NCBI GenBank assembly: GCA_028551475.1
Contig: CM052361.1
Coordinates: 23,573,491-23,637,490, forward strand
DNA: 64,000 nt
Direction: 5' to 3'
Source: Casuarina equisetifolia
Lineage: Eukaryota; Streptophyta; Magnoliopsida; Fagales; Casuarinaceae
A program made the position numbers and the translations under genes. Below the pieces are notes generated by a model, which saw only the letters and a program-made list of their open reading frames with translations, ran no database searches and was not told where the DNA came from. This document shows positions 42,612 to 54,510 of the stretch, piece by piece; positions within the stretch are counted from its first letter, which is position 1; every line of letters starts with the position of its first letter.

Positions 42612-44610
42612 CACAATGTTTCATAGTTCTTGTTCAGCTTTACCTAATCTAATCACCCAGCCAATCATACGTCTTAAAAAGTTAAAAAACCATATAAAAA
42701 AATAAAAAAAAACTATGACCATACAATTGCAATCAAAGGTAATTTTCTTGACTAAAATCAAGCCAAATTTCAAGCATAGTACAAATAAAACATGGTTTAA
42801 ATGTAGTAATTTTATGGAATGAAACATCCAAGATGATTGGCATAAACATATGAACCATTAGGCAACTTAATAGGTAATGATTGTGATAGGCATAAATAAA
42901 AGGAATATAAATAATTTAAATCATAATTAATATGATCACTTGTACTCAAACTAATAATCCAAGGATGTTTAAAATGCTAAAATTGAGAAGAGGGTACAAT
43001 ACTTGTCAAATTGCTATGAGCAATTAGAACTAAGCTAAGTGCAACTAGCATTTACTGAAGTTGATCCAATATGAGTGCAAGAGCTAGATTTGGTAAACCC
43101 ATAGGCTATGTTAAAGCCTACAAAAAAGTTAATACTAGCCTAATTGTTATGGCCCATTTGTTATTGATGTTGGGCTAGAAAAGCAAACCCATATGGCATG
43201 GGCTGTTATTTATATGAAATTGGACTTTTATAATTAGTTGGCTTAGCACGAATAAGAACTAGCCCATTTGCTCTTGTATGATTAAAAAAAAAAAAAAAGT
43301 AATTGCCCAAATCTAGCTTGATTAGTTTACCCTACAAGAAAAACTCAGTTATCTAGCAAATTGCACTAAAGTATTTGCCTAACTTCATCTTTGTCAAGTC
43401 TTCACCAGTTTGGAAAGCCTACCAATGACTTACTTCCCTTTTTTCCTTCAAATTCAAGCCATAAGGGTAGTTGATCAACTTGTAGCATCTCTCCTTGTAG
43501 TGGTGAGATTTATGGCAATGAGAGCAAACAAATAGCCTTTTTTGCATCCAATTTGGCACTAGCAACAATTAAAGAGAAATGGGACTAGTTTAAGGGTAAA
43601 GAGTTTATGTAAGTGTCATTCCCTTTAGGTTTCTCATGCTAGGCTTATAGATCCATTTTTTATGTTCATCTTCCTATGCAAGATTTAACATTGTATCCAT
43701 TAGAGAAAGCACTTCCTTGGTCAAAACGTTGATTCTATAATTCTAGAAGGATTCAAGCAACCCTAGAAAGAAATCCATCATCCTATGCTTATCTTTTCTG
43801 CCTTGGATTTAGTCATTTACTTTACAAGTGTAGTTGTTACATGTGCAATAGACTGACTCACCTCTTTTAACTATTCACTTGAAAAATTCAAAGAGTATAT
43901 AAGAAGTTTTTGGTCCAAAAAATGGTAGATAATCTGTTGTAGAATTGTAAAAAAATAAAAAATAAAAAATAAAATAAAAAGTCTCCAAAAAGCTCTATAA
44001 ATCATAAGAATGCAAAGTCCTTGGTATTAAAATGGTATATTCAAGTTAGTCGATAAAGCATTGTATTGTAAACTTATCACTTGAAGTAATAAGGAAACCG
44101 AAAATATTGTTGTTGCTACGAGGTTTGATCATGGTCCGCTAAGCATGGGTCAAGGCCCTAAGTTGTTTCTACGAGATGGTCAAATCAAATGAGTAGGAGT
44201 AAGCAAATAGGTTAGGGCTTAGGTTCAAACCCACTAACAATGGGCAAGAGCTACACTACATTTAAAAAAGGTTTGATTATGGTCCACTAAATGATGTAAT
44301 TGTTGTCATTGAGTCATATATGGAGAGTCAACAATGAGAGAAGGGCAAGGCTAAGGAAGAGGCCATCGGAATGGAAGGTGGGTTGTGTAGGCAAGTGTGG
44401 GGAGTGTTTTTTAGGCCTATGTTTGAGGAAGTAGACATAGAGCCTAGGCTTGAGGACAAGTGGCCTATGGACATAGGTCCAAAAAAAAAGGCAAACGAAA
44501 CCCAAATGTGAAATGAGTTCATGAATAGATAGAAAATAGTTGCAAAGGAGAAGTAAAAGGCAAAGAAGAAGGTAGAACTACCAAAACAGGATCACCAAGG
44601 CTTTCTCCAA
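42612..44610 (-). mobile_element. Ty1/copia gag, zinc knuckle and protease/pre-integrase part
   Basis: The minus strand near 43530-43440 encodes CSHCHKSHHYKERCYKLINYP, a perfect CX2CX4HX4C copia gag zinc knuckle with the usual KLxxYP after it. 42830-42620 encodes LHLNHVLFVLCLKFGLILVK and MIGWVIRLGKAEQELY, the region before the pre-integrase domain (VLxVPxLKFNLxSVxK ... GLY). Decayed gag N-terminal sequence extends to about 44150. Stops throughout. Same element and strand as the integrase piece at 39220-40260. Confidence 0.8.
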
Positions 44611-44625
44611 GTAGCTTGATACCAA
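44611..44625 (-). other. Primer-binding-site-like sequence of the copia element
   Basis: The minus strand reads TTGGTATCAAGCTAC, close to the TGGTATCAGAGC complement of initiator tRNA-Met used by plant copia elements. It is upstream of gag in the right orientation. Confidence 0.55.
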
Positions 44626-44930
44626 GTTAAATGGCTGAAAACACATCAGGCGAAAGAAACAAAATGAGGAAAATCTTCTCTATATTGATTGTATTTTCTC
44701 TCTCTCTACAATGTAGTTTATATACAATTGTTTATTGAACTGTAAAAATGTGTCAAAGTACAATATGAGTAGCTACCCCTATACTAGTAGGATCCTCAAG
44801 TGTAGTCTTCATTCTATAAAAAAGCAAAAGTTGACATGGGCAATGAGGGCTTGGTTAACAAGTAACTTGATCTTGCACTTAGAACAATTTCAAACTTCTC
44901 TCCAAATGATTTTCTTCTAGGCTACACTAG
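44626..44930 (-). repeat. Possible 5' LTR of the copia element
   Basis: Sequence directly beyond the PBS contains CT-rich and TATATA-like stretches near 44690-44735. Without a second LTR the outer limit is a guess. Confidence 0.35.
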
Positions 44931-45640
44931 ATGGGATGAGCCCCATTAGGGGAACTCACTTCCTAAGTTTTCTAGGGACTTGAAGGGACATGGAGGAATG
45001 TTAAGGAAAATTCCTATATATGGAAGGGTGGGGTTCATTTGAGAAGATAGGCTAAAAGGCATTTTGCAAGGGCTTGTAGTGGTGGATTAGGTGTCATACT
45101 TCCTTCGTAAGTCTACATAATTCTATAAAGAAATGAAAATGAGGTAATTCTCGAACCTATAGGCCTACTTGCTCTGTACTCACTCGTTTCACCTACACTT
45201 TGTAAATTAACTAAAGGAAAGGATGACCTAATATCTAAGGACTAAGTTTCGAGCGGCCTTATCTTGTCAAGTCATCACACTAGACCTATTGGCTAATTAC
45301 AAAAAAAAAAAAAGAGTTATTTAGACTGTTATATTCCTCCGTGCTTCTGAGCTAATATTCTGACAACCCACTTCATGACAATTCTACTCTAGCTCAATTA
45401 GCCATTTTTCAGCTCACCCCTTTTGTGATTCAAACTTACGATGTGATGTTGATCTAATAGCATTTGTTATGTTCCCATGACCACTTTGCCAAAAGGCCTT
45501 GTTGACAAATCACATAACTTTTCCATTTGATCTACTACAATGACTGACTCAGTCGGAACTAAAGAGCCGTCAATGATCCTGATCCAATAGGATTGTTGCC
45601 GACTCCAACGAAAATTCCACTTGCACAAAATTAAATTCGG
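44931..45640. other. Intergenic, nothing recognised
   Basis: A-rich run near 45300. A short minus-strand frame at 45467-45652 is not identifiable. Confidence 0.45.
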
Positions 45641-47116
45641 CAAACGAGGCAAAGGCTAGTGACTAAGACCGCAATATCTCTCTCTCAAGTCCTTAAGTCC
45701 TCAGAATTTTGATACCCACTCGTCCCTAACCCTTTTAATATGAAGTTCTACATATTTTCGGTTGATTTATGGTCACGCTTTGATTAAATCAGTTTTTTGG
45801 GTCTACCCGTCCCCATCTTAATCCATTTCCCTTCATATTCGTTCAACTGGCAAGTGTCTTGATCTCTTGAGAAACATCAATGCATCCACTGTTTCAGTTT
45901 ATTGGCTTAGTTAAACCTATTGTAAAAAGTTTGAATTTGAAAAGCGTTACGGAGGTCGGACTACCAAGTGAGGATTATGGTTGGCGGTGGCAGTCTCAAG
46001 TGTAATTTTGATAATGATATGGAAGTGTTATGGATAAAATTTTATTCACATAAGATTTTCTGGGAAAATAATCTAAGAATAAAATCTATCTTATGATAGA
46101 AGCTTAGAATGGTTGTATTACCATAAATATTATTTTACAAAGCTAATATAAAGGAAATCTCATATACATATCAGAAATACAACTGAATGCTCAATGTCAT
46201 CATTGATGGTGAATAAACAAGAATATGTTCCTTTATTAATGGTTAATCATTTAAAATATCTAAGATTACTGTGCTAATCTTCACTTGACGAAGTCCAAGT
46301 GATGACATTATGACCAATATGAGAACATTGAGCATTTCGTCAAAGTGACGACATGATTGAAAACCAAACAATAACCGGGATAAAGTAAAACACGCGGTTT
46401 GAAAATAATGTGTTCGCCTATAAAACATCATATCAATGGAGAAAAAATCAGAGAAAAAAACGTATTGTTGAACTTTGTAATCTCCCATCACGAGGATAAT
46501 GGCGGAGTGTTGATCGGCATAAACAATTTATGGTTCACCTTGGACCATTTCCAACCAAGCGAGACCAACAAAGTTCTTGCTCCACATTTGATATGTGATA
46601 GATAATGAACAGAAAGTCCTCAGGATACTTACTGGAGTATGACTTTATTGAAATCATGATAAGAGAAGACAAGTGCTACAACGACGGCTCAAATACGATT
46701 GGAGTTTCTTGGAGAACTGCAATTGTAATTTGTCTTTTGCGATGGCAGATAGAACCTTTGCACTAAAGACTATAGAGAGTTTGCAAATCTTTATTCTTAT
46801 ATCGTTCCATCATCGTTATTTTGTATTCAAGATAGGTTTTTTCTTTTAAATTTCGGTTACCTTCATGAAGTTATAATAATATTTGAACTAGGAACTTGAT
46901 ATAAAAGCGAACTTGGGTTAGGTCCATGAAATTATGCAAGTAATTTGAAACTTAATGAAAGAACATACTAATGGACATTCTTTAGTCCTCAAATATCTCG
47001 GTTAAATGTTTTATGTAAACTTTTCTTATCTAAATCTTTTACTCAAGTCAATGCTTTATTATTTTTACAATCCGAAAGGCCTTTTCTTAAAACTCAAAGA
47101 AAGACGTGAAAATATA

Positions 47117-47197
<81 letters not shown>

Positions 47198-47687
47198 CAG
47201 AGAGAGACAGAGAGAGAGAGGAAGTGAATTTGTTAATGCATTTATTCACTAATTCATAAATGATGCATGCTTAGAAAAATAACGTTCCCGTGCTTCTGAC
47301 TGGACCTTTTTACTTCAACAAATGAGGGAGACCTTAAAGTTCAATCTTTCCTTCCATTTCTGCTTTCAGCCTTTACTTTCAACTTTAAGAGAGAAACATG
47401 CTTAGATAATTAAAATTCACAGGAAGTTACCCCATCTTTTCTTCCCACTAGGAGTACTACACTAACCACCACCTACTGTCGCAATCTCTTTTAAGAGTCG
47501 TATTATGTTTGGAACATTCTGGAGTTGTTCCAAGCTAATTTTTCATCTGTAGTATAGAAAAACCACAAGTTTAAGAACTTGAACATACATCAGCATATTT
47601 ATACATAAAAGTGGTTGGAAATGAAGAAAATTTTTTAACCTTGAATGATCCTTCCCAAAGTCCTCAAGAATATGGTGGACAAGATTC
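45641..47687. repeat. 3'-flank block of GRAS copy 7
   Basis: 45640-45810 matches 30645-30830; 45955-46880 matches 19625-20520; 47290-47687 matches 20880-21253 and 33470-33839. The most complete version of the flank shared by subtype B copies. It contains the large microsatellite at 47113-47221. Confidence 0.65.
47113..47221. repeat. Compound microsatellite (AT)n-(GA)n with GACAGA interruptions
   Basis: About 24 bp of TA repeats pass directly into about 85 bp of GA repeats with CAGA interruptions. The equivalent flanks of copies 4 and 6 lack it. Confidence 0.9.
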
Positions 47688-50004
47688 CTAAGCCGGCACC
47701 CAACAAGCGGAAGCATAGATGATTTTGCCCTTCCACCCCTGAAGCAACCAGTGGCTGTCTTCCTCGAGCACGAAGTCCTTGTGATACCATTCCTTAAACT
47801 TTGACCTCAGTATTCCCATGAACTGTCGGTCCAATGGGAGCTGCCGGAAACCAGCCCTCGTAGTCCGGACTTGCCATTGCTTGTATGTCTCTGGCCTCTC
47901 GACCCTCTCAGAGCCTTCAAATGCTATAACGTTCATGGCCTCCCTCCCAGAAAACTCTCTCTCAATCATCAATCTTTCCACGTTGTCGCGGGGTATAGTA
48001 GCATCATATGTGTCATAGACTGCAGAGAAGTGGAAAAGCGCTTCTCTAAACCGTTGGACAAAGAAGGGACTACTGTGGGAACCATTAACAATGGAATGGA
48101 CAAAAATATCAGGATTCATCCTCCTAATTAAGTTTAGAACCTCATTCCTTGGACTAATCTCCTCAACAGTCTCGTCAGGTAAGTGTCTAAATCGGAAAAG
48201 GCAACTCACAGCAAGCATCTCATTCCGATCAATCTTTAGGTCCTTGATCTGGATAGTTTCCCAATTCTTTGATGTTAAGGCATGGTACTCAAAAGGAATA
48301 TTAAACCGTTCACAGTACTTCCCCAGCCGACGACCGGTATCCTCAATCTGTTCGGTCGGACGAAATCCAGGTTCAGGAACCTCAATCCCCGTAATACGCA
48401 GCTTGGGAGGTCCTCCAGCTCTTTGTGAAAGTTTATAGATTAAAATTGGCCACGGCAAGCCATATTGGATACCAAAGTCTACGACATGAAGACTTGATGC
48501 ATTCTCTGCTGCTTTGAAAATCATGTTGACAGCAAACATTAGCGAAACCCTCTTGAATGGGCACGCTGAAAGATGAACTTTGTGAGCTCTCAATATTTCA
48601 GAAGCTGAGATCATCTTGGAAGCAAAGGAAGAATAGAACAGCTGAGTTCCGATGCCGGTGCCGGCCAAGCGCGCTTCGAGGCCATTAGCAAAGAAATGGG
48701 CCATCCTCTTGCACCCATCACCGGAAGGGGAGGAATGCAGCCTGATCTGCTTCAGCAAGTCGTTAGAAGTTCTACTGTCGCCGGATGATACAGCTTGGGC
48801 ACACTGCAGCAAAAGAGCGCTTAAATCAACCGCGTTCTTCTTCTTCTTCTTCTTCTTCTTCCCCTGTTTCTCAGCACGATCCTTCCCAACACTAGCTCCT
48901 TTTAGGCCCCCATGCGGCTCCTCAGGTGGCTGGCAGGACTTTCTTTCTTTATTAAGCAAGGATCTGTAGCTGTAACAGAGCTCCGAAAGCGCATCATCAA
49001 ACGTCTCTAGGAGATCACTCTCTTCCACAGAAACCGCAGACTGCTTGATGCTTCTGTATTCTTCAAAATCTATGTCTTCCCTCTCATGATTCTTCCTTCC
49101 CTTAGATCCCTCCCGTAAATTCTCCTCCTCACTTTTTCTCCTTTTGGTCCGTTCTCTTCAACTCCGGTAACACCTTGGTACTCTCCAACTGAATATCCCC
49201 AGGAAGGAACTTACAAGCTTCCTCCAACCCTTTTCTAAATTGCGACCGAGATTCACTACTGGTGAAAATGCTCTGAGCCAAAAGATTTGTCCCATCACCA
49301 ATATTCTTTGTCACCTTGGCAGACCGATCTGCCAAAAACCCTGTTCCCGTGGCCGGGAAAACAAATTTGCCTGAAACAATAGCCTCCGAGAAAGAGGACT
49401 TGTCCTCACCATGATCTCCGAACCACCGAGTATCATCGATGGTGCTAGTGCTAGAACAACTACTAGCCCTGTAGTCACTGCAACTACTTCCAGTAGGAAC
49501 ATCATCAGGGCTATCAACGTTGTGATTGATCCCAGGTTGTGGACGGTTTTGATTAGGAGAAGGAGGATATTTCTCACCGATGGCATTGTAGAACGATTTC
49601 TCGGTGACTTGGAGACCAAGCGGGTCGTAAAACAGGCAGGGTTTATCCTCTATGTTCTCCTCCATGAGAATCTGGCCTATGAACCCGAGAACCGTCTCCG
49701 TGTACTCACTGTCGTCCGAGGGTGAATTTTCCGGGGTACTCGTACCCATGGACGGTGGCGTCAAGCTATCAGCAAAGCCCGAAGCAGATGCCCCAGCACC
49801 ACGGTCCACCATGATCCGCTTATCTAAATCACCGGAGCCCTGATCAGGCCGCAGAAAAGGATTTTCGAGGAAATTAAGGTCTTGGGATGGCACGTTAAAA
49901 AAATACTCCTGCGCCTGATTGGAATCCGGGGAGGCGGTTTGGTCCCTGACCCAAAAACCATTTCCCAAACCAGAAAATCCAGCAAAGCCTGGATCCATAG
50001 CCAT
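47688..50004 (-). pseudogene. GRAS LISCL copy 7, subtype B, complete but for one frameshift
   Basis: The first frame runs from MAMDPGFAGFSGLGNGF (50004) through the acidic block (DDSEYTETVLGFIGQILMEEN, TEKSFYNAIGEKYPPSP) and stops at 49129 after RTDQKEKK. Compared with copy 6, one extra base lies in the purine-rich stretch 49129-49145. In the next frame the protein resumes at once with ENLREGSKGRKNHERED and runs unbroken to SACWVPA (47688), covering the linker and entire GRAS domain: LHRI, VHIID (LHVVDFGIQYGLPWP), LHRII, PFYRE, SAW. All else is intact, so this is either a very recent pseudogene or a sequencing error in a functional gene. The basic linker has eight to nine consecutive lysines from a CTT/TTC repeat at 48836-48860. 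Confidence 0.85.
48836..48860 (-). repeat. Coding (AAG)n microsatellite, poly-lysine in the linker of copy 7
   Basis: Tandem TTC/CTT on the plus strand gives a run of lysines just before NAVDLSALL. Copies 4-6 have two to four lysines here, so this is an expansion within the putative nuclear localisation region. Confidence 0.85.
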
Positions 50005-50051
50005 TTACAGAGTCACACCTAGAAGCTTCACTTTCTCCTTCATGTCTCAAG

Positions 50052-50153
50052 CTGAACGTGATACCAATAAACGTTAAACTAACTGTATGATGAAACCAAG
50101 AGAGAGCTCCGAAGAAGCTAAGAAAAAGAAAACAAAAGTAAGTGCCCAAGTAC
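50052..50153 (-). other. 5' UTR intron of GRAS copy 7 (inferred)
   Basis: Donor GGAG|GTACTTGG at 50153, acceptor CGTTCAG|CTTGAGAC at 50052, 102 bp. Same borders as copy 6 and the 57.2-kb remnant. Confidence 0.6.
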
Positions 50154-50159
50154 CTCCAA

Positions 50160-52031
50160 CGATGAACTGAGACGAGGGAGATTAGCGCACCAAGGTGAAT
50201 TCTCCTGTATATATGAATACTTAAACAAAGAAGCAATGGTGATTAGCGTGTCCAGGTGCTTTCACCTACTTTCCAAGAAAGCGCCGACGCAGCGAGACGA
50301 AGACTAAACCGCTAACAGAAGAACACCTACAAGCAGCCAGTCAACCTGGTTGGATCACTCGTGCTTTCAAATCATTTGACTGTCGACTGCCCCTCTCCTT
50401 ATCCTTATTGCATCTGGAGGAACGATAACGTATCTCTGTGACCCTTCCAGAATATGCCGGGGGGGTGAGCGGGACAGAGGAAGGCACAACGTTCTAGTTA
50501 ACCGGTCAAGCACGACGGGAAGAGATTTGCGAATCTTCACTCACACGTCGGCAGATTTTACTGAACCAATGGTGTAGAAGCAGGTGTGACCAGGTTTGTG
50601 ACACGTCGTGCTCTTCTTCCTTGCTCTGCCGGGGTGGCGAGCTGAGAGGTTGACCATTGTACGCCACAGCTTCTTTTACCATCGGCCATGATTTCTACTA
50701 TGATTAAAATCTTTTCTACTATGATTAAAATCTATGTTATAGTAATAAGCATGCTTTTTAAGGTAACAAGCCGTCGACAGATCCTCCTCGCTTGCTCTTC
50801 TCCTTTAGGTAGTGGGTTCACCTCAATTTTCGTAATAAAGAAACAATCAGGTAGTACCATACGCACCATTCCCCGACAACAATTAAAATTAAGCATACAA
50901 TCAATCAATCGAAAATTAAAGAGTAGGTGCTCACCTTGAACTTCAGAACACTCCATTAGTTCAAAGCAATGACTCTGACCCCCACTGACCGCCCACCAAA
51001 AGAAAATAAAAACATTTCGCAACCATGCAATCCTCGTGGCGAAGGAGCGGGCAATTTCTTTTTCATTTTCGTTTTAGTCTATTGATTAGATGTCTTTATT
51101 TATTACTATAAATGTGTACTTACTATTCTATATAGAATTACAAGTTCAAATTTTTTGTTGACTGCTCTTCCTTATGTATTTTAAGTTGAACTTAAGTCCC
51201 CTCCCTTTTTTTTTTTTTAACAAACTGTCTTTATTTCACTATAACCATACCATCTCTCACCAATTTTTTTTTTTTTTTTGGCAATGATTTGAGTATCTAC
51301 ATAATGCGTGAGTTACCTTTGCATGCTCCAATTTATTAAAAATGTGAAGTTGTCTAATACTACTAAAGCATAAGCTTCTAAAATAGTTTATATGAAGTAA
51401 ATGTCTCATTTCTTTAAGTTAACTTTTACATTGAATATAATATTTATAAGGTAATATCAAAATACGGCCATCACTTATTATTTTGGTCAAAGAGGCTTAG
51501 GATTCATATTGTGAAAGTAGCAACATGGTATTAGTTCAAGTTGAACTCTTATGGTGAAGGAATGTGTTAAACTTAATATAAAATTAAGCTTATAAAATGA
51601 TTTATATAAAATAAATATCTTCATTTCCTTGAACAAACTTTTATGTACTACTATTAAAAGAGTTTCTCCTTGGGAATGTTATTCCAACATGGTTGTTTTT
51701 GCTTTCAATTGGTAAAAATGCTAGACAAGATAGTCTTGTTATGGAAGATTTGATTGAATTACATCTTTACTTAGTGAGAAGTTTTCAACATTTGAATTAG
51801 TAGAAGGCTTAAATCAAACAGGGACAAAAATTACAACAAAATTACTAAAGTAAAATGAATTTTGAACCATACTATCGATATACCTCTTTGAAAATCGAAC
51901 AACCTAATAACCACAGATTGTCATACATATGAACAGAGTAGGAGGGGGAGAGAGATTAATGATTAAAACAGGAGGAGCGGGAGAGAGATTGATGATTAAA
52001 AATATTGACAATCATGAATTTGGACATTGTC
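50160..52031. repeat. Promoter of copy 7 and 3' flank of copy 8, first copy of a duplicated block
   Basis: 50160-52020 aligns with 57540-59300 in order and nearly the same length. Landmarks: the stretch with AACGTTCTAGTTAACCGGTCAAG, GTGTAGAAGCAGGTGTGACCAGG, AACTTCAGAACACTCCATTA and CAAGATAGTCTTGTTATGG. No coding frame is conserved between the two. Confidence 0.7.
50205..50216 (-). promoter_or_regulatory. Possible TATA box of copy 7
   Basis: The minus strand reads CATATATACAGG about 55 nt upstream of the UTR intron donor. The same motif at the same place occurs in copy 6; in the 57.2-kb remnant it is altered to CATACATACAGG. No start-site data. Confidence 0.4.
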
Positions 52032-54338
52032 TTAAGATTCCTCGATCGGAACCCAACAAGCGGACGCAAAGACAATTCGGCCCTTCCAACCATGAAGCAA
52101 CCAATTTTTGTCTTCTTCATGCTCAAAATCTTTGTGGTACCATTCCCTCAACTTAGATCTGAACATCTTCATCAGATCTTGGTCCAGGGGAAGCTGCCGG
52201 AAACCAGCCCTCACTGTCCGAACCTGCCACTGCTTGTACGTCTCCGGCCTCTCATACCTCTCGGCACCCTCACATGCTATTACATTCATGATATTCTTAC
52301 CGTATACCTCTCTCTCTAACATCAATCTCTCTTCGTTGTCACGAGGTATAGTAGCATCAAATATGTCAAACAAAGCAGAGAAATGGAAGAGTGCCTCTCG
52401 GAATCGCGTTTGAAAGAAGGGACCACTGTAGGATCCATTGACAATGTTATGGACAAAAATGTCGGGATTCATCCTCCTGATTAGATTCAGAACCTCATCC
52501 CGGGGACTGGTTTCGTCAACTGATTCATCAAGTAGGTACCTGAACCTGAATGTAGAGTTTACAGCAAGTGTCTCGTTCGGATCGATCTTAAGGTCCTCGA
52601 TTTGGATAGTGTGCCAGCTGTCTGAAGTTATGGCACGGTATTCAAAAGGAACATTGAACCGCTCGCAGCACTTTCTCAAGCGACGACCGGTATCCTCAAT
52701 TCTTTGTGACGGACGGAGTCCAGGCTCGGGATAGTCTATCCCTGTAATCCGCAGCTTGGGAGGTCCACCAGGTCTTCTCGAGAGCTTCTGGAGCAGCAAT
52801 GGCCAGTGGAAACCACAATGGATAGGAAAGTCTATAATATGAAGACTGGAGGCTTTCTCTGCGACTTTATAGATCATTTTGGTGACAAAGAAAACGGACA
52901 ACCTCATGAAAGGGCAGGTTGAAAAATGTACCTTGAATGCTTTCACCATTTCAGGAGTTGGAATCGAATGGAGACTAAAAGAAGGACTAGAATGTTGAAT
53001 TCCTATACCAGCGCCAGCCAAGCGTGCTTCAAGGGCATTAGCAAAGAAATGGGCCATCCTCTGAGACCCATCGCCGGTAGGGGAAGAGTGCTGCCTAATC
53101 TGCTTCAGCCACTCGTTAGCACTTCTAACGTCACCGGCTACGACGGCTTGGGCACAAAAAATCAGGAGACTCCTCAAATCAATGGCATCCTTCTTCTTGC
53201 TCTTTCTCTTGGCACGATTCTTCCCACCCTTAGCTCCTTGTGGTTGTCCATTTGGCTGCAAGGCCTCGCCTACTCCGTTCTCAAGGATTTCACTGTTAAC
53301 GCCTGGAAAAGGTATTTTGTCAGTCGAAAGCAACACCTTCTCGAGCATCTCCGACAAGTCTGTCTCTTCCACATAAACCGCGGACTGCTTACTGCTCCTC
53401 CCTTCTAAATATGTATCTTCCCTCTCGTGATTCTTCCTTCCCCTCGACCCATCAGTTGAATTCGCCCTCCCTTCCTCCGCCAACTGTGCTTCCACCTCGT
53501 GATCCTCTCGCTCTGGCGACACCACGCTACTTTTCAAATCAACAACCAGCTGATTACCCCTGGGAAGGAACTTACTCGCTTCCTCCAATCCTTTCCTAAA
53601 TTGCATAACAGATTCAGTGTTTGTGAAAATGTTGTGGGCGAAAAGGTCTATCCCATCAGAAATATTAGTCATGTTCTTCGACGGATTGGCCGGAGCCTGA
53701 GATCCGCCACTGGGCTGGAAAACAAGGTCATCAGGAAGAGCAGCTTGTGTAACAGAGGACTTCTCTTCACCAAGATTACCAAGCCGCTGAGGGTCGGTGC
53801 TATTGCTCGAACAATTGTTAGTACAAGAATCGCTATCACTACCACCCGAAAAAACATCTTCTGGGTTCTCCACGTTGTGACTGACAGAGACTAGTGGTCG
53901 GGCTTGATTTGGGGAAGAAGCGTCTCTCTGAGCCAAAACAACAGAAAACGATTTCTCGGTGTCCTGGAGACTTGAGGGGTCGTAAAACATGCAGGGCTTG
54001 TCGTCTATATCATCTTCCATCAGTATCTGGCTTATGTACTTGAGAACCGTTTCCGAGTAGTCCCTGTCGTCCGAGGACGAGTTCCCCTCTGTACTCGTAG
54101 ACGTGGAGGGCGGGCTAAAGCTATTAGCAACGGACGGAGCCGCCGCTGAGATCTGCGGAGAGAAACAAGTGGGATTCAAATCATGTTCAACGAACGTCTC
54201 CTCGAAGAAGTTAACGTCCGGCGGTGGTGCATAGAATTCATACTCGTTCACAAGATCCAGATAATCTGGACCCGGTGAGATGGCATGACTACCGATCCGG
54301 ATACCGTTTGTAATATCTACAGAAAATCTTGGATCCAT
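52032..54338 (-). CDS. GRAS transcription factor, LISCL subfamily, copy 8, subtype C, intact
   Basis: 768 residues from MDPRFSVDITNGIRIGS. The N-terminal block (residues 89-145) starts as in the others (DDRDYSETVLKYISQILMED), but the second half has diverged: TEKSFSVVLAQRDASSPNQA replaces TEKSFYDAxGxKYPPSP. A basic linker (GGKNRAKRKSKKKD) precedes the GRAS domain from about residue 386: LHRI (LLIFCAQAVVAGD, IRQHSSPTGDG), VHIID (LHIIDFPIHCGFHWP), LHRII, PFYRE (PFFQTRFREALFHFSALFDIFDA), SAW ending WKGRIVFASACW with a short PIEES tail. Intact, and the parent type of damaged copy 9. Function inferred from the family. Confidence 0.95.
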   Translation of the reverse strand: MDPRFSVDITNGIRIGSHAISPGPDYLDLVNEYEFYAPPPDVNFFEETFVEHDLNPTCFSPQISAAAPSVANSFSPPSTSTSTEGNSSSDDRDYSETVLKYISQILMEDDIDDKPCMFYDPSSLQDTEKSFSVVLAQRDASSPNQARPLVSVSHNVENPEDVFSGGSDSDSCTNNCSSNSTDPQRLGNLGEEKSSVTQAALPDDLVFQPSGGSQAPANPSKNMTNISDGIDLFAHNIFTNTESVMQFRKGLEEASKFLPRGNQLVVDLKSSVVSPEREDHEVEAQLAEEGRANSTDGSRGRKNHEREDTYLEGRSSKQSAVYVEETDLSEMLEKVLLSTDKIPFPGVNSEILENGVGEALQPNGQPQGAKGGKNRAKRKSKKKDAIDLRSLLIFCAQAVVAGDVRSANEWLKQIRQHSSPTGDGSQRMAHFFANALEARLAGAGIGIQHSSPSFSLHSIPTPEMVKAFKVHFSTCPFMRLSVFFVTKMIYKVAEKASSLHIIDFPIHCGFHWPLLLQKLSRRPGGPPKLRITGIDYPEPGLRPSQRIEDTGRRLRKCCERFNVPFEYRAITSDSWHTIQIEDLKIDPNETLAVNSTFRFRYLLDESVDETSPRDEVLNLIRRMNPDIFVHNIVNGSYSGPFFQTRFREALFHFSALFDIFDATIPRDNEERLMLEREVYGKNIMNVIACEGAERYERPETYKQWQVRTVRAGFRQLPLDQDLMKMFRSKLREWYHKDFEHEEDKNWLLHGWKGRIVFASACWVPIEES

Positions 54339-54399
54339 GACCCGACTGCCTCTTTTATGTCACAAGCAGAACCCGAGGCCAGTTCAACATTTACAGTAC

Positions 54400-54510
54400 C
54401 TAAATCAGACAAAAAACTGATATATCTACATACACCTCCCACGAAAAATGGAGTCGTCTCCGACGAACTAGCTAGAGCTAAACGAAAACAATAAAGATTA
54501 AAATCAGAAC
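54400..54510 (-). other. 5' UTR intron of GRAS copy 8 (inferred)
   Basis: Donor TAAG|GTTCTGAT at 54510 and acceptor GATTTAG|GTACTG at 54400, 111 bp. The intron of copy 9 has the same length. Confidence 0.6.

Noticed and set aside
44611-44625. A tRNA gene
   Set aside because: Only a primer-binding-site-like complement of an initiator tRNA end; no cloverleaf around it.
47006-47227. ORF ending in a Glu/Arg/Thr repeat tail
   Set aside because: The tail is simply the translated GA microsatellite.
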